This document shows positions 9,813 to 19,882 of a stretch of 64,000 nt of DNA, piece after piece (the stretch's first letter is position 1; each line of letters begins with the position of its first letter). The position numbers were made by a program, and so were the translations under genes. Source of the stretch: Naegleria lovaniensis (taxonomy: Eukaryota > Heterolobosea > Eutetramitea > Acrasida > Naegleriidae); assembly GCF_003324165.1 (NCBI RefSeq), contig NW_025407826.1, positions 310,001 to 374,000 of the forward strand, written 5' to 3'. The notes under the pieces are model-generated. The model searched no databases, was not told the DNA's origin, and saw only the letters and a list, made by a program, of their open reading frames with translations.

Positions 9813-12197
9813 ATGATTGATGATGAAGATCCAACAGATTTCGAGACATCATCGGTTTATTTGAATCGGTCGGAGAGACCTCCAGCATTATGGAGTGTTT
9901 ATTTTCCAAACGAAGTGTACATACCATCGGAATTGGATCAATACATGAAAATATTAGAGGATCACTTCATCAAGTTCAAAGATTCCTATCGATTGAATAC
10001 CGTCCAAGGAATCAGCAGTTATGTCATGAACGTTGATATGGCGGCATTGCTGAGTAACTTGAGTTTGCAATCCAAAAACTTTATTGAAGATAAATTATAC
10101 AATTCTCCTGGATTTTGTATTGGTGCTATTGAAATGGCAGCACATCATGTATTTCTGGAAGGTGAAAAGCACTCTGCAGTGAAAATCAATGCTAGAATTC
10201 AAAATCATTCTGTTTTTAAAGCACTGAAAAAACTTAAATCTAATTCTATGGGAAAGTTTGTTGCTGTCAAAGGAACTGTAGTGAAAGTGAGCAATATTCG
10301 ACCTATAGTTACTCAGATGGTTTTTAATTGTACAAAATGTGGAACAAAACAGAAAAAGTATTTTCGGGATGGTAAATTTACGCTACCTATGAAATGCAAA
10401 AGTCATTCATGTAAATCAAGAGCATTCATTCCTGATAGAAGCACTGCTGTCACTGTAGATTGGCAAAGAATTAAAATTCAGGAAATTTCAGAAAGCGATG
10501 ATCATGAAGCTGGAAGAATACCAAGAACAATTGAATGTGACATTACCGAAGATTTAGTAGAGTCATGCTCCACTGGAGACGAAGTCATTGTTTGTGGAAC
10601 GGTCAAAGCTGTAAATACAGAACAACATGCTATAGAGGCCTTTGGTAGATCTTCATCGAGAGGAAACACCAAACGCATGTACTTTCTTTACTTGGAAGGA
10701 AATTCCATCACCAACACTAAAGCATCAGAAAAGGGTGATGACTCTCAATCATTTAGTACAGCTGATTTAGAAGCCATCAGAGAAATGGGATGTGAACCTG
10801 ATATCTTTAGGTTAATTGTACATTCTTTGTGTCCTGCAATTTTTGGCCATGAGATTGTTAAAGCAGGTCTTGTTCTCACTCTCTTTGGAGGTGTTCAACG
10901 TTATACCAACGCAAAAGATATGCTCACTGTTCGTGGAGATCCCCATATTTTGATTGTGGGAGACCCTGGTTTGGGTAAAAGTCAACTTTTAACAGCAGTT
11001 TCTCATATTGCTCCAAGAGGAATTTATGTTTGTGGTAACACTACAAGTACTTCTGGTTTAACAGTGACGGTCACTAGAGATTCTGCGACTGGTGATTTTT
11101 CACTAGAAGCAGGTGCTTTGGTGTTAGCAGATCGTGGATGTTGTTGCATTGACGAGTTTGACAAGATGAGCAGTGAACATCAAGCATTATTGGAAGCCAT
11201 GGAACAACAGAGTATTTCAGTTGCAAAAGCTGGTATTGTGTGTAATTTACCAGCTCGATGCTCAGTTGCTGCCGCTGCTAATCCAGTTGGAGGTCACTAC
11301 AATAGAGCCAAAACCGTTGGTGAAAATTTGAAAATTAATCCTGCCTTACTCTCTCGATTTGACCTCATATTTATTTTGTTGGACAAACCAGATGAGTTGC
11401 GTGATAAATTGCTCTCTGAACATGTACTTAAACTCCACTCAGGATCAACGAACAGAACAGGGTCTGCACTTTCTACATTTACAACAAAGCACGCTCTCAG
11501 TCAAGTGGGTACACAGCACGGTCAGCAATCTCTTAAAGAAATTTTAAGGCCAAAGAAGGGAGAATCATTTGATATCATACCACCACGATTACTTCGAAAA
11601 TATATTGCCTATGCCAGACAATATGTCATGCCAAAACTCAATGACGATGCCAAGAAGGTGTTACAAGAATTTTATGTACAACTCAGAAAGTCACATCACA
11701 GCTCAGAGGCAACACCCATCACCACACGACAATTGGAATCTCTCATTCGACTTGCACAAGCAAGAGCACGTACAGAATTGAGAAATATTGTTACTGAAAG
11801 AGATGCTCTCGATGTAGTTGAATTGATTAAGGAATCCATGTTTGACGTATTAACTGATGATAAGGGAAGAATTGATTTAACACGTGTGAGTGGAATGAGC
11901 AAAACAAAACAACAAAATGCTTTTATTGAACAATTAACAAAGATTGCAGATTCACAAGATCATGGTCCCCTATTTGAATATACAGAACTGATTCAGTATG
12001 CTCAAAAGATGGGACTTACCGAAGATCATAGGATTCTCATTGATCGATTGAATAATCAGGGATATTTGCTCAAGAAAGGTACTGGAACGTACAAACTCAC
12101 GACGTGTGCCTCTACGACGACCCCAACAAAACCTAAAGCAAGATCAAGACTTACCTCTCAGGAATCATCATCACAAGCAAGTCATTATGAAGAGTGA
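9813..12197 (+). CDS. MCM8: MCM8 DNA helicase
   Basis: Single exon, 794 aa. The N-terminal OB/zinc region has FVAVKGTVVKVSNIRPIVT and the Zn ligands CTKCGTK, followed by AGRIPRTIECDITEDLV. The AAA+ core has the Walker A GDPGLGKSQ (about residue 385), Walker B CCIDEFDKM and the arginine-finger motif LLSRFDLIF. NTTSTSGLTVTVTRD and NPVGGHYNRAKTV are diagnostic of MCM8 rather than MCM2-7 or MCM9. A C-terminal winged-helix-like part and a Ser/Thr tail follow. MCM8 with MCM9 works in homologous recombination and crosslink repair, and in meiosis in several lineages. HFM1 lies in the same window. Confidence 0.95.
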   Translation: MIDDEDPTDFETSSVYLNRSERPPALWSVYFPNEVYIPSELDQYMKILEDHFIKFKDSYRLNTVQGISSYVMNVDMAALLSNLSLQSKNFIEDKLYNSPGFCIGAIEMAAHHVFLEGEKHSAVKINARIQNHSVFKALKKLKSNSMGKFVAVKGTVVKVSNIRPIVTQMVFNCTKCGTKQKKYFRDGKFTLPMKCKSHSCKSRAFIPDRSTAVTVDWQRIKIQEISESDDHEAGRIPRTIECDITEDLVESCSTGDEVIVCGTVKAVNTEQHAIEAFGRSSSRGNTKRMYFLYLEGNSITNTKASEKGDDSQSFSTADLEAIREMGCEPDIFRLIVHSLCPAIFGHEIVKAGLVLTLFGGVQRYTNAKDMLTVRGDPHILIVGDPGLGKSQLLTAVSHIAPRGIYVCGNTTSTSGLTVTVTRDSATGDFSLEAGALVLADRGCCCIDEFDKMSSEHQALLEAMEQQSISVAKAGIVCNLPARCSVAAAANPVGGHYNRAKTVGENLKINPALLSRFDLIFILLDKPDELRDKLLSEHVLKLHSGSTNRTGSALSTFTTKHALSQVGTQHGQQSLKEILRPKKGESFDIIPPRLLRKYIAYARQYVMPKLNDDAKKVLQEFYVQLRKSHHSSEATPITTRQLESLIRLAQARARTELRNIVTERDALDVVELIKESMFDVLTDDKGRIDLTRVSGMSKTKQQNAFIEQLTKIADSQDHGPLFEYTELIQYAQKMGLTEDHRILIDRLNNQGYLLKKGTGTYKLTTCASTTTPTKPKARSRLTSQESSSQASHYEE

Positions 12198-12340
12198 TGT
12201 GATCTGTGTTTTTCAGTGTTGAACATCACGTGAACCCACCTTTTGCACCAACGAGTCACAGAAATGTTGTGAATTCGTAACAAAAAATTTGACAGTTTCA
12301 GCATCATTTCAGAATCGTTTCAAACAAAAACTTTGGAGTG

Positions 12341-13642
12341 ATGAATTCCGAAATTCGTGAAACATTCTTTACAAATTTAAACAAATTATTGGATAAATCC
12401 TCTACATTTTTCAAATCCTTGACAGCTCCTCTCCATTTTGCAATTGTACAACAATTAAACGAATGGAATGGACGAGAAATTGAATCCTTTTTTCGTGTGT
12501 ACTTTCAATATTTGCGAGATGGCATCATAAAGATAGCTCAAACAGAATTTCCAGAGTCCTCTTATTTGATGACAGATTCCGAACAAATGACATGGAATGA
12601 CCAAGAACCACTCTCACTCAAAAAGTTAAGAGCATGGGTGGAAACGGTAACTTGTGTGCTGATTGAGTTCATGTTCAACATGATGGAACAACGAGTCATT
12701 ACGAATGGCATGGAACGTTTCTTTATCATTCTCTATCAATTAGAATTACTCTCCAAATTGTTGGTTGAGAACATGTGTGATTTCACTACAACTGTTGACA
12801 CTGTCATCATTCATACTCTTTCACGATTTATGAATGAGTGGCGTTACAACCATCCAGATAGTTTGATTGTCATGACATGGAATTTGCCAGGTAGCAAAAA
12901 AACAACCAAAGACATGATTGAAACCAAGTTCAAAAAGGAGCATGTTCAATTCATTGAGATGGTAGATGTTGCCTTCTTGCAAGAATTTGCGACTGGTGAG
13001 GGTGAATCTGGAGCTTGTGAAAAGTTTGTCAATCGTTTTGAAAAGCTAACCAGGTATTCAGTTCAAAATTTAAAACGTCATAATCGAAAGGAACAAGATT
13101 ATGGAGTGATTTTGTGGAATGAAAAGTATTATCCTTGTGAAGAAGAATATTGTTTTCAAGGAATGGAATCCTTAAATCCAACATTGATCAATGTTCATTT
13201 GTCTTTTACTAATTCTCAGCACAGAAATGAAGAGTTTGAAGAATTGAAATCCTATATAAAGAAAAGACTGAAAAGAACATCATTTATCATTGCTGGAGAC
13301 TTTAATTTTGAAGTCACAAGTGATCGATTTGATGGATACTTTGAAGACATTGTGAATTGTGATAATTGTGAGCTTGCGACCACAAAAGCAGGAAGAAAAA
13401 TTGATCATGTTATATTTTCCCGAGATTTTGAGTGTGCATTCAGCATCGTTCCTCAATTGTTGGCCTTTCCAGAATCCAATCATTATCCTAAAATTGTATT
13501 TCTTACCAAGGTTGAAGAGAGTGATGACGACGATGATGAAAGTGATGATGACCACAATAAGGACATTGCTGTAGTAGAGGAGGAGGATGATGATTCATTC
13601 ATTTCGTCTCGTCTCGAACATGGATTGAATTTGAATGAATGA
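12341..13642 (+). CDS. Endonuclease/exonuclease/phosphatase (EEP) fold protein
   Basis: Single exon, 433 aa from ATG 12341; the GTG just before is not needed. Residues about 1-180 are helical with no recognised domain. Residues 180-400 carry the ordered EEP motifs: VMTWNLPG, AFLQEF, LINVHLSF, IIAGDFNFE, KIDHVIFS and ESNHYPKI. These correspond to the Asn, Glu, DxN and His positions of the metal-dependent active site, so an active phosphodiesterase or nuclease is likely. The substrate (DNA, RNA, lipid or inositol phosphate) cannot be told. The C-terminus is strongly acidic (Asp/Glu runs). Confidence 0.7.
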   Translation: MNSEIRETFFTNLNKLLDKSSTFFKSLTAPLHFAIVQQLNEWNGREIESFFRVYFQYLRDGIIKIAQTEFPESSYLMTDSEQMTWNDQEPLSLKKLRAWVETVTCVLIEFMFNMMEQRVITNGMERFFIILYQLELLSKLLVENMCDFTTTVDTVIIHTLSRFMNEWRYNHPDSLIVMTWNLPGSKKTTKDMIETKFKKEHVQFIEMVDVAFLQEFATGEGESGACEKFVNRFEKLTRYSVQNLKRHNRKEQDYGVILWNEKYYPCEEEYCFQGMESLNPTLINVHLSFTNSQHRNEEFEELKSYIKKRLKRTSFIIAGDFNFEVTSDRFDGYFEDIVNCDNCELATTKAGRKIDHVIFSRDFECAFSIVPQLLAFPESNHYPKIVFLTKVEESDDDDDESDDDHNKDIAVVEEEDDDSFISSRLEHGLNLNE

Positions 13643-13726
13643 TCAATTATTATATCAGCCTTTTCAATGTCAGAATTCTGTTTTCATCAATAATACCAAC
13701 CAAATCAAAGACATCCCAAGTGAAGA

Positions 13727-14998
13727 TCAAAGTTTAATCTTAAAATATGCAAAATAACTAGTCACATTAAAGAATATCATGGCCATTAAGGTCACTGCTT
13801 GATCTAAAATGTAATTATTATCTCCAAATACTCCATATAAATTTCTAAAAGCACCATCCATCACATAATTATACATCATATTACTCTCAACAATAGACAG
13901 TGCAAAGGACAATGCTGATATCAACAATGGAACTAAAATGAAGAACAGAGTAATCTTTGGAAATTGTTTGAAAAAGATCATTCCAAAAGCAACGCATGCA
14001 AAAAAGGCCATCCATTCTAAAAAGTATAAAATTCGTGTGAATACAGATAATTCCATTCCACCTGAAGGAGTTGTCAATTGTAAATTTGAAAAAATTACTC
14101 CACAAATAATCAAGTAAATAAACATGACAAGAAATAGAATGACACAAATCACGACACACACCACGGAAATGGCATGTCTAAATTTTCGAAATAATAATAG
14201 TGGAATATTTCGTTTCTTCATCTTTTTCATGGAGAATGTACATCCAAGAGAGGATGTCATCACAATCACAAGTGCCACTATTGAAATGACTCCATAAAAG
14301 ATGCAACCAATCATACTTGCCAAATCTCTCGGGCGGGCAATGGTGAATCCAATATAAATCACAGTACATACAAATGCAATGAAGAGTGGAATAAGGCAAG
14401 ACCACAACCCACACAATGAAAACAATGACGAGCAAGAGACACACTTGTTGAGCTCGTACCTTTTCATGGATCTCAATTTCTTTAATTTCCATAAAAAGAA
14501 GCCCGAGAGCATCCAACCACCCACACATGCTCCACCCAATAAAAAGAACAAGGGTAATAAATAGTGATGAGCAGAATTGTCTTGATCCAATGGAATGGCA
14601 AACGTATGAAATGAATAATAAAACACTCCATAGAGGAGATAAATTAAAAAACTGGTACTTGCAAGAATTTCAAACACAAGGTAGAGAATGTTTTCATTCG
14701 TTTTGATTTTGTTAGAACGTGGAGTGAATGAAGAAAGAGTAGTATGATGACTGGAGGTGTAGATGGAAGAATAGGCTTTGGATTGACGAAGAGAAGTACT
14801 GCTGCTACTGTTGTTGTTGTTGTTGTTGCTCGGATCATCATGATTGGTTCTGGTCGTAGTAGCAGTAGTACCATAATGATGATTATTGGCTGAAGAGGAT
14901 GGAATGGAAATGTTTAAATCAAATGGATTTGATGTTTCTTCTTCGGATTCACCATTCGATTCGGATATATACCCACTACGGGCTAAATGATTTTTCAT
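13727..14998 (-). CDS. Multispan membrane protein of unknown function
   Basis: This is a 423-aa protein. The N-terminal 95 residues are polar, with Asn and Ser runs (encoded by CAA/CTG-type repeats). About eight hydrophobic segments follow, beginning with ILYLVFEILASTSFLIYLLY. One cytosolic-looking loop is basic (KLKKLRSMKRYE). No family motif was recognised. The N-terminus is uncertain. The same frame stays open upstream of ATG 14998 for about 120 nt without an ATG, and a polar peptide in another frame lies just upstream (see 15076-15276). The first exon may therefore be missing from this model. Confidence 0.6.
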   Translation of the reverse strand: MKNHLARSGYISESNGESEEETSNPFDLNISIPSSSANNHHYGTTATTTRTNHDDPSNNNNNNSSSSTSLRQSKAYSSIYTSSHHTTLSSFTPRSNKIKTNENILYLVFEILASTSFLIYLLYGVFYYSFHTFAIPLDQDNSAHHYLLPLFFLLGGACVGGWMLSGFFLWKLKKLRSMKRYELNKCVSCSSLFSLCGLWSCLIPLFIAFVCTVIYIGFTIARPRDLASMIGCIFYGVISIVALVIVMTSSLGCTFSMKKMKKRNIPLLLFRKFRHAISVVCVVICVILFLVMFIYLIICGVIFSNLQLTTPSGGMELSVFTRILYFLEWMAFFACVAFGMIFFKQFPKITLFFILVPLLISALSFALSIVESNMMYNYVMDGAFRNLYGVFGDNNYILDQAVTLMAMIFFNVTSYFAYFKIKL

Positions 14999-15075
14999 AT
15001 TTGTAATTCCTGGAGGTTGTGTGGTTGATGTGGTCGAATCAGAATCAATAGGAGGAGTGGTATGATGTTGCGGCG

Positions 15076-15276
15076 CTACGACTGTTGTTTCATGATGTGG
15101 TGTGATGATGAGAATGATGAATCGTTCGAGTGCGTGATGTCTTTCAATTCAACTTGTTGTCCCTTGGTGCTGAAGATTTTCACCTCGTCATAGGACTTGG
15201 TATGATCATCATTGATGGTTTTGAATTGGTAATTTTCATCTTCAACATTCACTTTCAGTGACACAGCAATTGACAT
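15076..15276 (-). CDS. Short polar reading frame, possible 5' part of the membrane-protein gene
   Basis: It starts at ATG 15276 and encodes 66 residues such as MSIAVSLKVNVEDENYQFKT, ending in a Ser/His-rich stretch. The membrane-protein frame continues right across its end, shifted by one base, inside a TCA/CAT repeat. It could be an upstream exon, the true N-terminus separated by a frameshift or repeat-length error, or a chance frame. I see no clear GT-AG pair that joins the two. Confidence 0.25.
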   Translation of the reverse strand: MSIAVSLKVNVEDENYQFKTINDDHTKSYDEVKIFSTKGQQVELKDITHSNDSSFSSSHHIMKQQS

Positions 15277-15382
15277 CAAGAAGCTTTTCTTTTTGATTCG
15301 AAAAAGATTGGTGATGGTCAACAACGATAAACATTATTCAGGCATAAACAATATTTATTCATGACATCAAAATCAAATGTCT

Positions 15383-15455
15383 GCCCGTCTAGCTCAGTCG
15401 GTAGAGCGCAAGACTCTTAATCTTGTGGTCGTGGGTTCGAGCCCCACGGTGGGCG
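15383..15455 (+). tRNA. tRNA-Lys (anticodon CTT)
   Basis: It is 73 nt, intronless and without an encoded CCA. The acceptor stem GCCCGTC pairs with GGTGGGC (with G-T pairs). The D-loop is AGCTCAGTCGGTAGAGC, the anticodon stem-loop is CAAGA-CTCTTAA-TCTTG, and the T-arm is GTGGGTTCGAGCCCCAC. A- and B-box promoter sequences are canonical (GGTTCGAGCCC). The anticodon CTT reads AAG. Confidence 0.97.
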
Positions 15456-15462
15456 ATCACAA

Positions 15463-15468
15463 TTTTTT
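15463..15468 (+). terminator. Pol III T-run terminator of tRNA-Lys
   Basis: A run of six T begins 8 nt after the discriminator base, as expected for RNA polymerase III termination. Confidence 0.8.
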
Positions 15469-15601
15469 AATTTTCGTTGAATTGTAGTGATTGGATGTTT
15501 ATTGTTTCAATGAGAGAAATTGTATTTGTGTAAGAACAAAGTACTTAAGAAGTAAAGGATGAATCACAAAGCCTTTTCTTTTGAATTTTATTGCCAAAAA
15601 A

Positions 15602-17725
15602 ATGAGAAAGCACAAGTCTAAAGTGAAACAGGCGTCCTCTGGCAAAATTAATTCCGGGCACACGCCCTCCTCTTCAATACAGCTACCTCCGGTTGCAAAC
15701 AAACCAACAAAATCGAAAAATAGTACCATCAATGGTTACATGACTCACAGAACTTTTCCCGATCTTCCTATGGAAATTATTCAACATATTTTCTCGTTTC
15801 AACCCTATTTAGAGATTATTATTGCAGAAAGATATTCATTCGGAAAAGATCTTAGAGGATGTTTAAAATTGAGCGACCGTTCAAGAAAGATAATTTTTTC
15901 TCATTGTGATGAACATCTCATCAACAATTATTCTCGTTTTATATTTTGCCAAATATTCGGAAAATGCAAATATTATCAATATAGTTCTACAATGTATGAT
16001 CAATACTTTCCTCTTACCCATCGCCTAGTGATGATTTATCCAAATATTAAAATATGTACAGTGGAGATTGAAAATAGCATGGATGATTTTTATTTTACTT
16101 ACTTCTTTCAAAGGAGATTGATGGATGACCTATTTTTGCGAGTGGCTCTCACAAAAATGCAAAAACTAATGCTTGCAAACCCATACAAAAAGAGAAAAAA
16201 TTGTGGAGGCTCCACTATCACCATAATGAGATTCATTAGAGATACTCTCATGAAATATTTTAAAAGCCCCTGTGGTAAATCTCTAAATGCTATAGATATG
16301 GGAAATATTATGTTAAGAGAGAATTATTTAGATTTATTACAAATACTATGGGAAGGATTTACATCACATGAAGTGATTGTAAATGACTATTTAAAGGAAG
16401 GATATTTATCGAGATTTGAGCCGAAAGAAACTGAGTATTCGGTAAACCTAGAATATAAAAAACCAACTCTAGACAAAGAAACAAATACGCTCACATTTAG
16501 CACTCTAAGTCAATATCTAGAATATTTACAATCCACTATTATATCAATAATGCTGAACGAGAACAAGGATCAATTTTTCAACAAATCAGCAGAGAAAATG
16601 GACTCACAATCCTTCTTTGAAAAATTACCGTTGTTGAATCACACAATTAATTTTAATTTATTTCATACCATGAAAAGCAATTATTTAGCCCTATCATTTC
16701 GATCTACTATTACTTCTTTATCATACTTTGAGAAAAAGCTCAACCAAAATACTCAACAACAACAGCATCAGCAGCAAAATATTCAACGTAGAGAGAAAAT
16801 ATTTCAAATGCTTACTTGCTTTCCTAATCTTACGAAATTGACCTTTGTTGTGGATAGCCAAACGGAGCCTCTTGATGAAACCGTAAAACTTTTAAAGAAA
16901 TATTTACCAGGACTCAAACATATTGATTTGAGAGGAGGTTTACATTCACGTTCTTCGTTAAGCATGCTATTACGAGAGTTTCCAAAAATGACATCAGTAG
17001 TTTTGTATTTATCCTTGAGAACTTATCCAAAACAAACCAACAATGAGCAATGTTCCAATAATGGATACGCTTATGCTTACAGTCCCAGCGTGGGAGTTGG
17101 AATACCCTTCTTAAACGACATTCGAGAAACTGTCAAATGCATTCAGGCTCAACCTAATCCGGCTTCCAAGCTCGCTATTGTGTTCGACCGGGAAACGTTT
17201 TTAAAACAAATTGTGAATAAGAAAATTCAAAGTCTGACTGGAGACTTTATCTTGGTTGGAGGCGCTGAAAAACTATTACCTCTTTCTTCCCTTTACAAAT
17301 TAGTTTTATTCAAGCCAAATTACAACATGTTCGAAAAGTATGATTTTTTGAAAGTGTTATCTCAGACCAAGACGTTGAGAATTTTGTATATTCATGAATC
17401 GCTTCTCGGTTGGAGGCCAAAAGGTTACAAACCTACTGTGGAGTTTTTTGAGAACGAATTAGAAGAGTTTAACACAGATCACGAGGGCTGGCAACAAAAA
17501 TTTAAAATATTTTGCAAAAAAGAGAGAACACCACTCAAGAGATTGTTATTGGATGGAAAGTCTTTGGTAAAGGTCAAAATATTCTACAAATCCATTAGAC
17601 ATTTGTGCGAACAAGGAAAAGAAAAATTGTACGATCTCGAAAAATTACTCATTGATTTATACATTCAGTATATTTCACACAAGTACAGGCACATTAGATT
17701 TTTGATGACTCCTGTGTCTGATTAA
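15602..17725 (+). CDS. F-box-like protein, otherwise unknown
   Basis: Single exon, 707 aa. The start is ATG 15602 after an A-tract; the upstream in-frame TTG is not used. Residues about 45-70 (FPDLPMEIIQHIFSF) look like an F-box. The rest is helical, with degenerate leucine-rich stretches (LTKLTFVVDSQ, LKHIDLRGG) and one Gln-rich insert (NQNTQQQQHQQQNIQ). It may be a lineage-specific SCF adaptor; this is inference. It is convergent with the GH39 gene, with 16 bp between stop codons. Confidence 0.65.
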   Translation: MRKHKSKVKQASSGKINSGHTPSSSIQLPPVANKPTKSKNSTINGYMTHRTFPDLPMEIIQHIFSFQPYLEIIIAERYSFGKDLRGCLKLSDRSRKIIFSHCDEHLINNYSRFIFCQIFGKCKYYQYSSTMYDQYFPLTHRLVMIYPNIKICTVEIENSMDDFYFTYFFQRRLMDDLFLRVALTKMQKLMLANPYKKRKNCGGSTITIMRFIRDTLMKYFKSPCGKSLNAIDMGNIMLRENYLDLLQILWEGFTSHEVIVNDYLKEGYLSRFEPKETEYSVNLEYKKPTLDKETNTLTFSTLSQYLEYLQSTIISIMLNENKDQFFNKSAEKMDSQSFFEKLPLLNHTINFNLFHTMKSNYLALSFRSTITSLSYFEKKLNQNTQQQQHQQQNIQRREKIFQMLTCFPNLTKLTFVVDSQTEPLDETVKLLKKYLPGLKHIDLRGGLHSRSSLSMLLREFPKMTSVVLYLSLRTYPKQTNNEQCSNNGYAYAYSPSVGVGIPFLNDIRETVKCIQAQPNPASKLAIVFDRETFLKQIVNKKIQSLTGDFILVGGAEKLLPLSSLYKLVLFKPNYNMFEKYDFLKVLSQTKTLRILYIHESLLGWRPKGYKPTVEFFENELEEFNTDHEGWQQKFKIFCKKERTPLKRLLLDGKSLVKVKIFYKSIRHLCEQGKEKLYDLEKLLIDLYIQYISHKYRHIRFLMTPVSD

Positions 17726-17741
17726 TAAATCATTGAATTCC

Positions 17742-19629
17742 TTAAACATTGCAGGTAATGACATGCAAAGAAGGATTCTCCATTTGCATCACAAACAAAG
17801 TATCATCTTTAGGAGTGATAGGCTGAGTAAATAATAGTGATGCTTCGTTAAGATCTTTGATTTGAGCCTCTGTTGGATAAGTGGGAGAACCAATTTGATG
17901 CCACCTAGTGAAAGCATTGGAATGTGTTTCATCAATAATGCTTTGAACACAATTCTTGAAATGTAACTGTGTGTTGACTTTGATTGAGACCACGTAGCTA
18001 CTTCCAGGCTGTGAAGGCACTTGATAGTTTGATGCAAAGATCATAACCTCACGAGTGTCGCGATTAAGTGTGGTATACACATTCACAGTACTCGCTGCTG
18101 TATCAGTCGTGGCATTATATAATTCCTCTCCTGACTTGGCCATTAATTGAAATGCTCTCCAAACAGGCTTCCTAATGGAGTAAATAGTCATCATACCAAA
18201 TCCTTCTTGGAATACTTCTGAATATTGGCCATGCTCCTCAAAAAGATCACTGAATGTCCAATAAGAATAAACATCGACCACATTGTGCAATGAAAATAGT
18301 GTCCTTGTAATAAGAGCAGCTGGATAGCTTGTGTCTTGATAGAAATAGGTGCCACTTCCAAGATCGCCAAGGCCAGCATTCCACTACATTTAGAAAAATT
18401 GGTCAAAATGTACATATACGACGTGGAGTGACGTCATCTATTGATCTTTTCAAAAAACATACCTCTGTATAAAAAAGAGGAGTGTTTGATCCAACAATGC
18501 TTCTACTTTGTTTTGCAACCTTAATCAATGTATCCGTTGCCAATGGTTCTATATCTGTTGGATATTCATGAGTTGAGACAAAATCATTTGGAATATTATT
18601 GGAACGAACAAAATTCACAAAATCTTGAATCCATCCAGATCCAGCAGTTGCTGGTCCACCTACTCTCAATCGTTGACTCACAGACTTGATGGTATGTGCA
18701 GTGTTGTTGTACAAATTAAAGTAATCTTGTTGAGTTCCAGTCCAGAATGTATTTCTGTTTTTTTCAAATCCATATTCATATTCATATTGTTATTCAATCC
18801 ATCAATGAAACTCGAATCATGTTGTGAAGAATTCTTACCTCAAATTAGGTTCATTCCAGACCTAATCATTCATGGTGATATTCCAATCCCCATGGATGAA
18901 CAAGGAAACGTCATCAGCTACTGTACAATACTTACCTCAAAATGCCATGTCGATACTTCATCAATACCATATCGTTGTACCAAATGTGAAACAAAATTAT
19001 AAATTAAATCATTCCATTGTTTCATGCTCTTTGGAGGTGAAATTCCACCATTGTAGTGAAAGATAGTTTTACTTGGATCACTTGCTAATAATTGTGGCAT
19101 GAAACTCAATTCTACAATTGGTTTCATTTTCATTTCCTTTACAAGAAAATCATAACAAGTGTCAACATTATAAAATGAATAAATTAAAGTATTTGGATCA
19201 TGTCGTTTAGGTAGCACCACACTCATATCATCATCTAAAATACCACTGTATGAGATTGAAATTTGATGAGATCAATGGAATACATGTATATTTGGATTTC
19301 AAAAGTTGATCACTCTTATCAAACACCTACTGAAAGCGAATTCCATAAAACCCCAATTCTTTTTGGGCAATTTTTAATTGTTCTCTCCAATCAGCCCGTA
19401 AACAAAAGGTAGCATGACAGGATCCTACCGATCGTTTCCAATAATGTTTGAAGGGCATCGGATTGGTCAACATGTTGACTTGAAAATTCACTGTGCCTAA
19501 TGATGATGATGAATGAAACTGATGATGATTCAAGAGCTGGCATTGGACACCAATGGCACCGAGGAAAATCACAACAACGCTACTGATTGCAATCAAAGCG
19601 ATTTTAAATGAAGAATAACGCAACATCAT
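17742..19629 (-). CDS. Secreted glycoside hydrolase family 39 (beta-xylosidase / alpha-L-iduronidase type)
   Basis: There are five exons: 19629-19331, 19245-18936, 18861-18839 (23 nt), 18754-18463 and 18383-17742, all GT-AG and in phase; 521 aa. The N-terminus MMLRYSSFKIALIAISSVVV is a signal peptide or anchor. GH39 hallmarks are RFHGILDDDMSVV (made across intron 1), ELSFMPQLLASDPSKTIFHY, GIDEVSTWHFEV|WNEPNL with the acid/base Glu, and PLFYTE|WNAGLGDLGSG with the nucleophile Glu as the last codon of exon 4. TYFYQDTSYPA and VYSYWTFSDLFEE complete the barrel. It probably acts on plant or bacterial glycans in phagosomes or outside the cell; the substrate is not readable. Confidence 0.9.
18839..18861 (-). 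other. 23-nt microexon of the GH39 gene carrying WNEPN
   Basis: The exon follows a TTAG acceptor and is followed by the donor GTAAGA. It encodes V-W-N-E-P-N-L plus two bases, that is, the catalytic acid/base motif of GH39. Phase 0 on entry and phase 2 on exit match the neighbouring exons. Confidence 0.85.
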
Positions 19630-19882
19630 TTTTTTGTAAAGCAAAATCCGTGGTTTTCAATTATAATTGTTTGATTACAATTTTCACTTCTACTGTTTGT
19701 TAATAGAACAGCTAAGTTGCAAAAAGCTTGAATCTTTACACCATTTTTCTGTAATGACGCTTCATCATAAGATCTTTAAATTAACTCTGTTTGGCAAAAC
19801 CATTACAACAAACTGTGGTGCAGTTCCAAGTTGAACTTGGGAGTTAAAAAAAATCAAACATCTTGACTGCTCGACTATCCTC

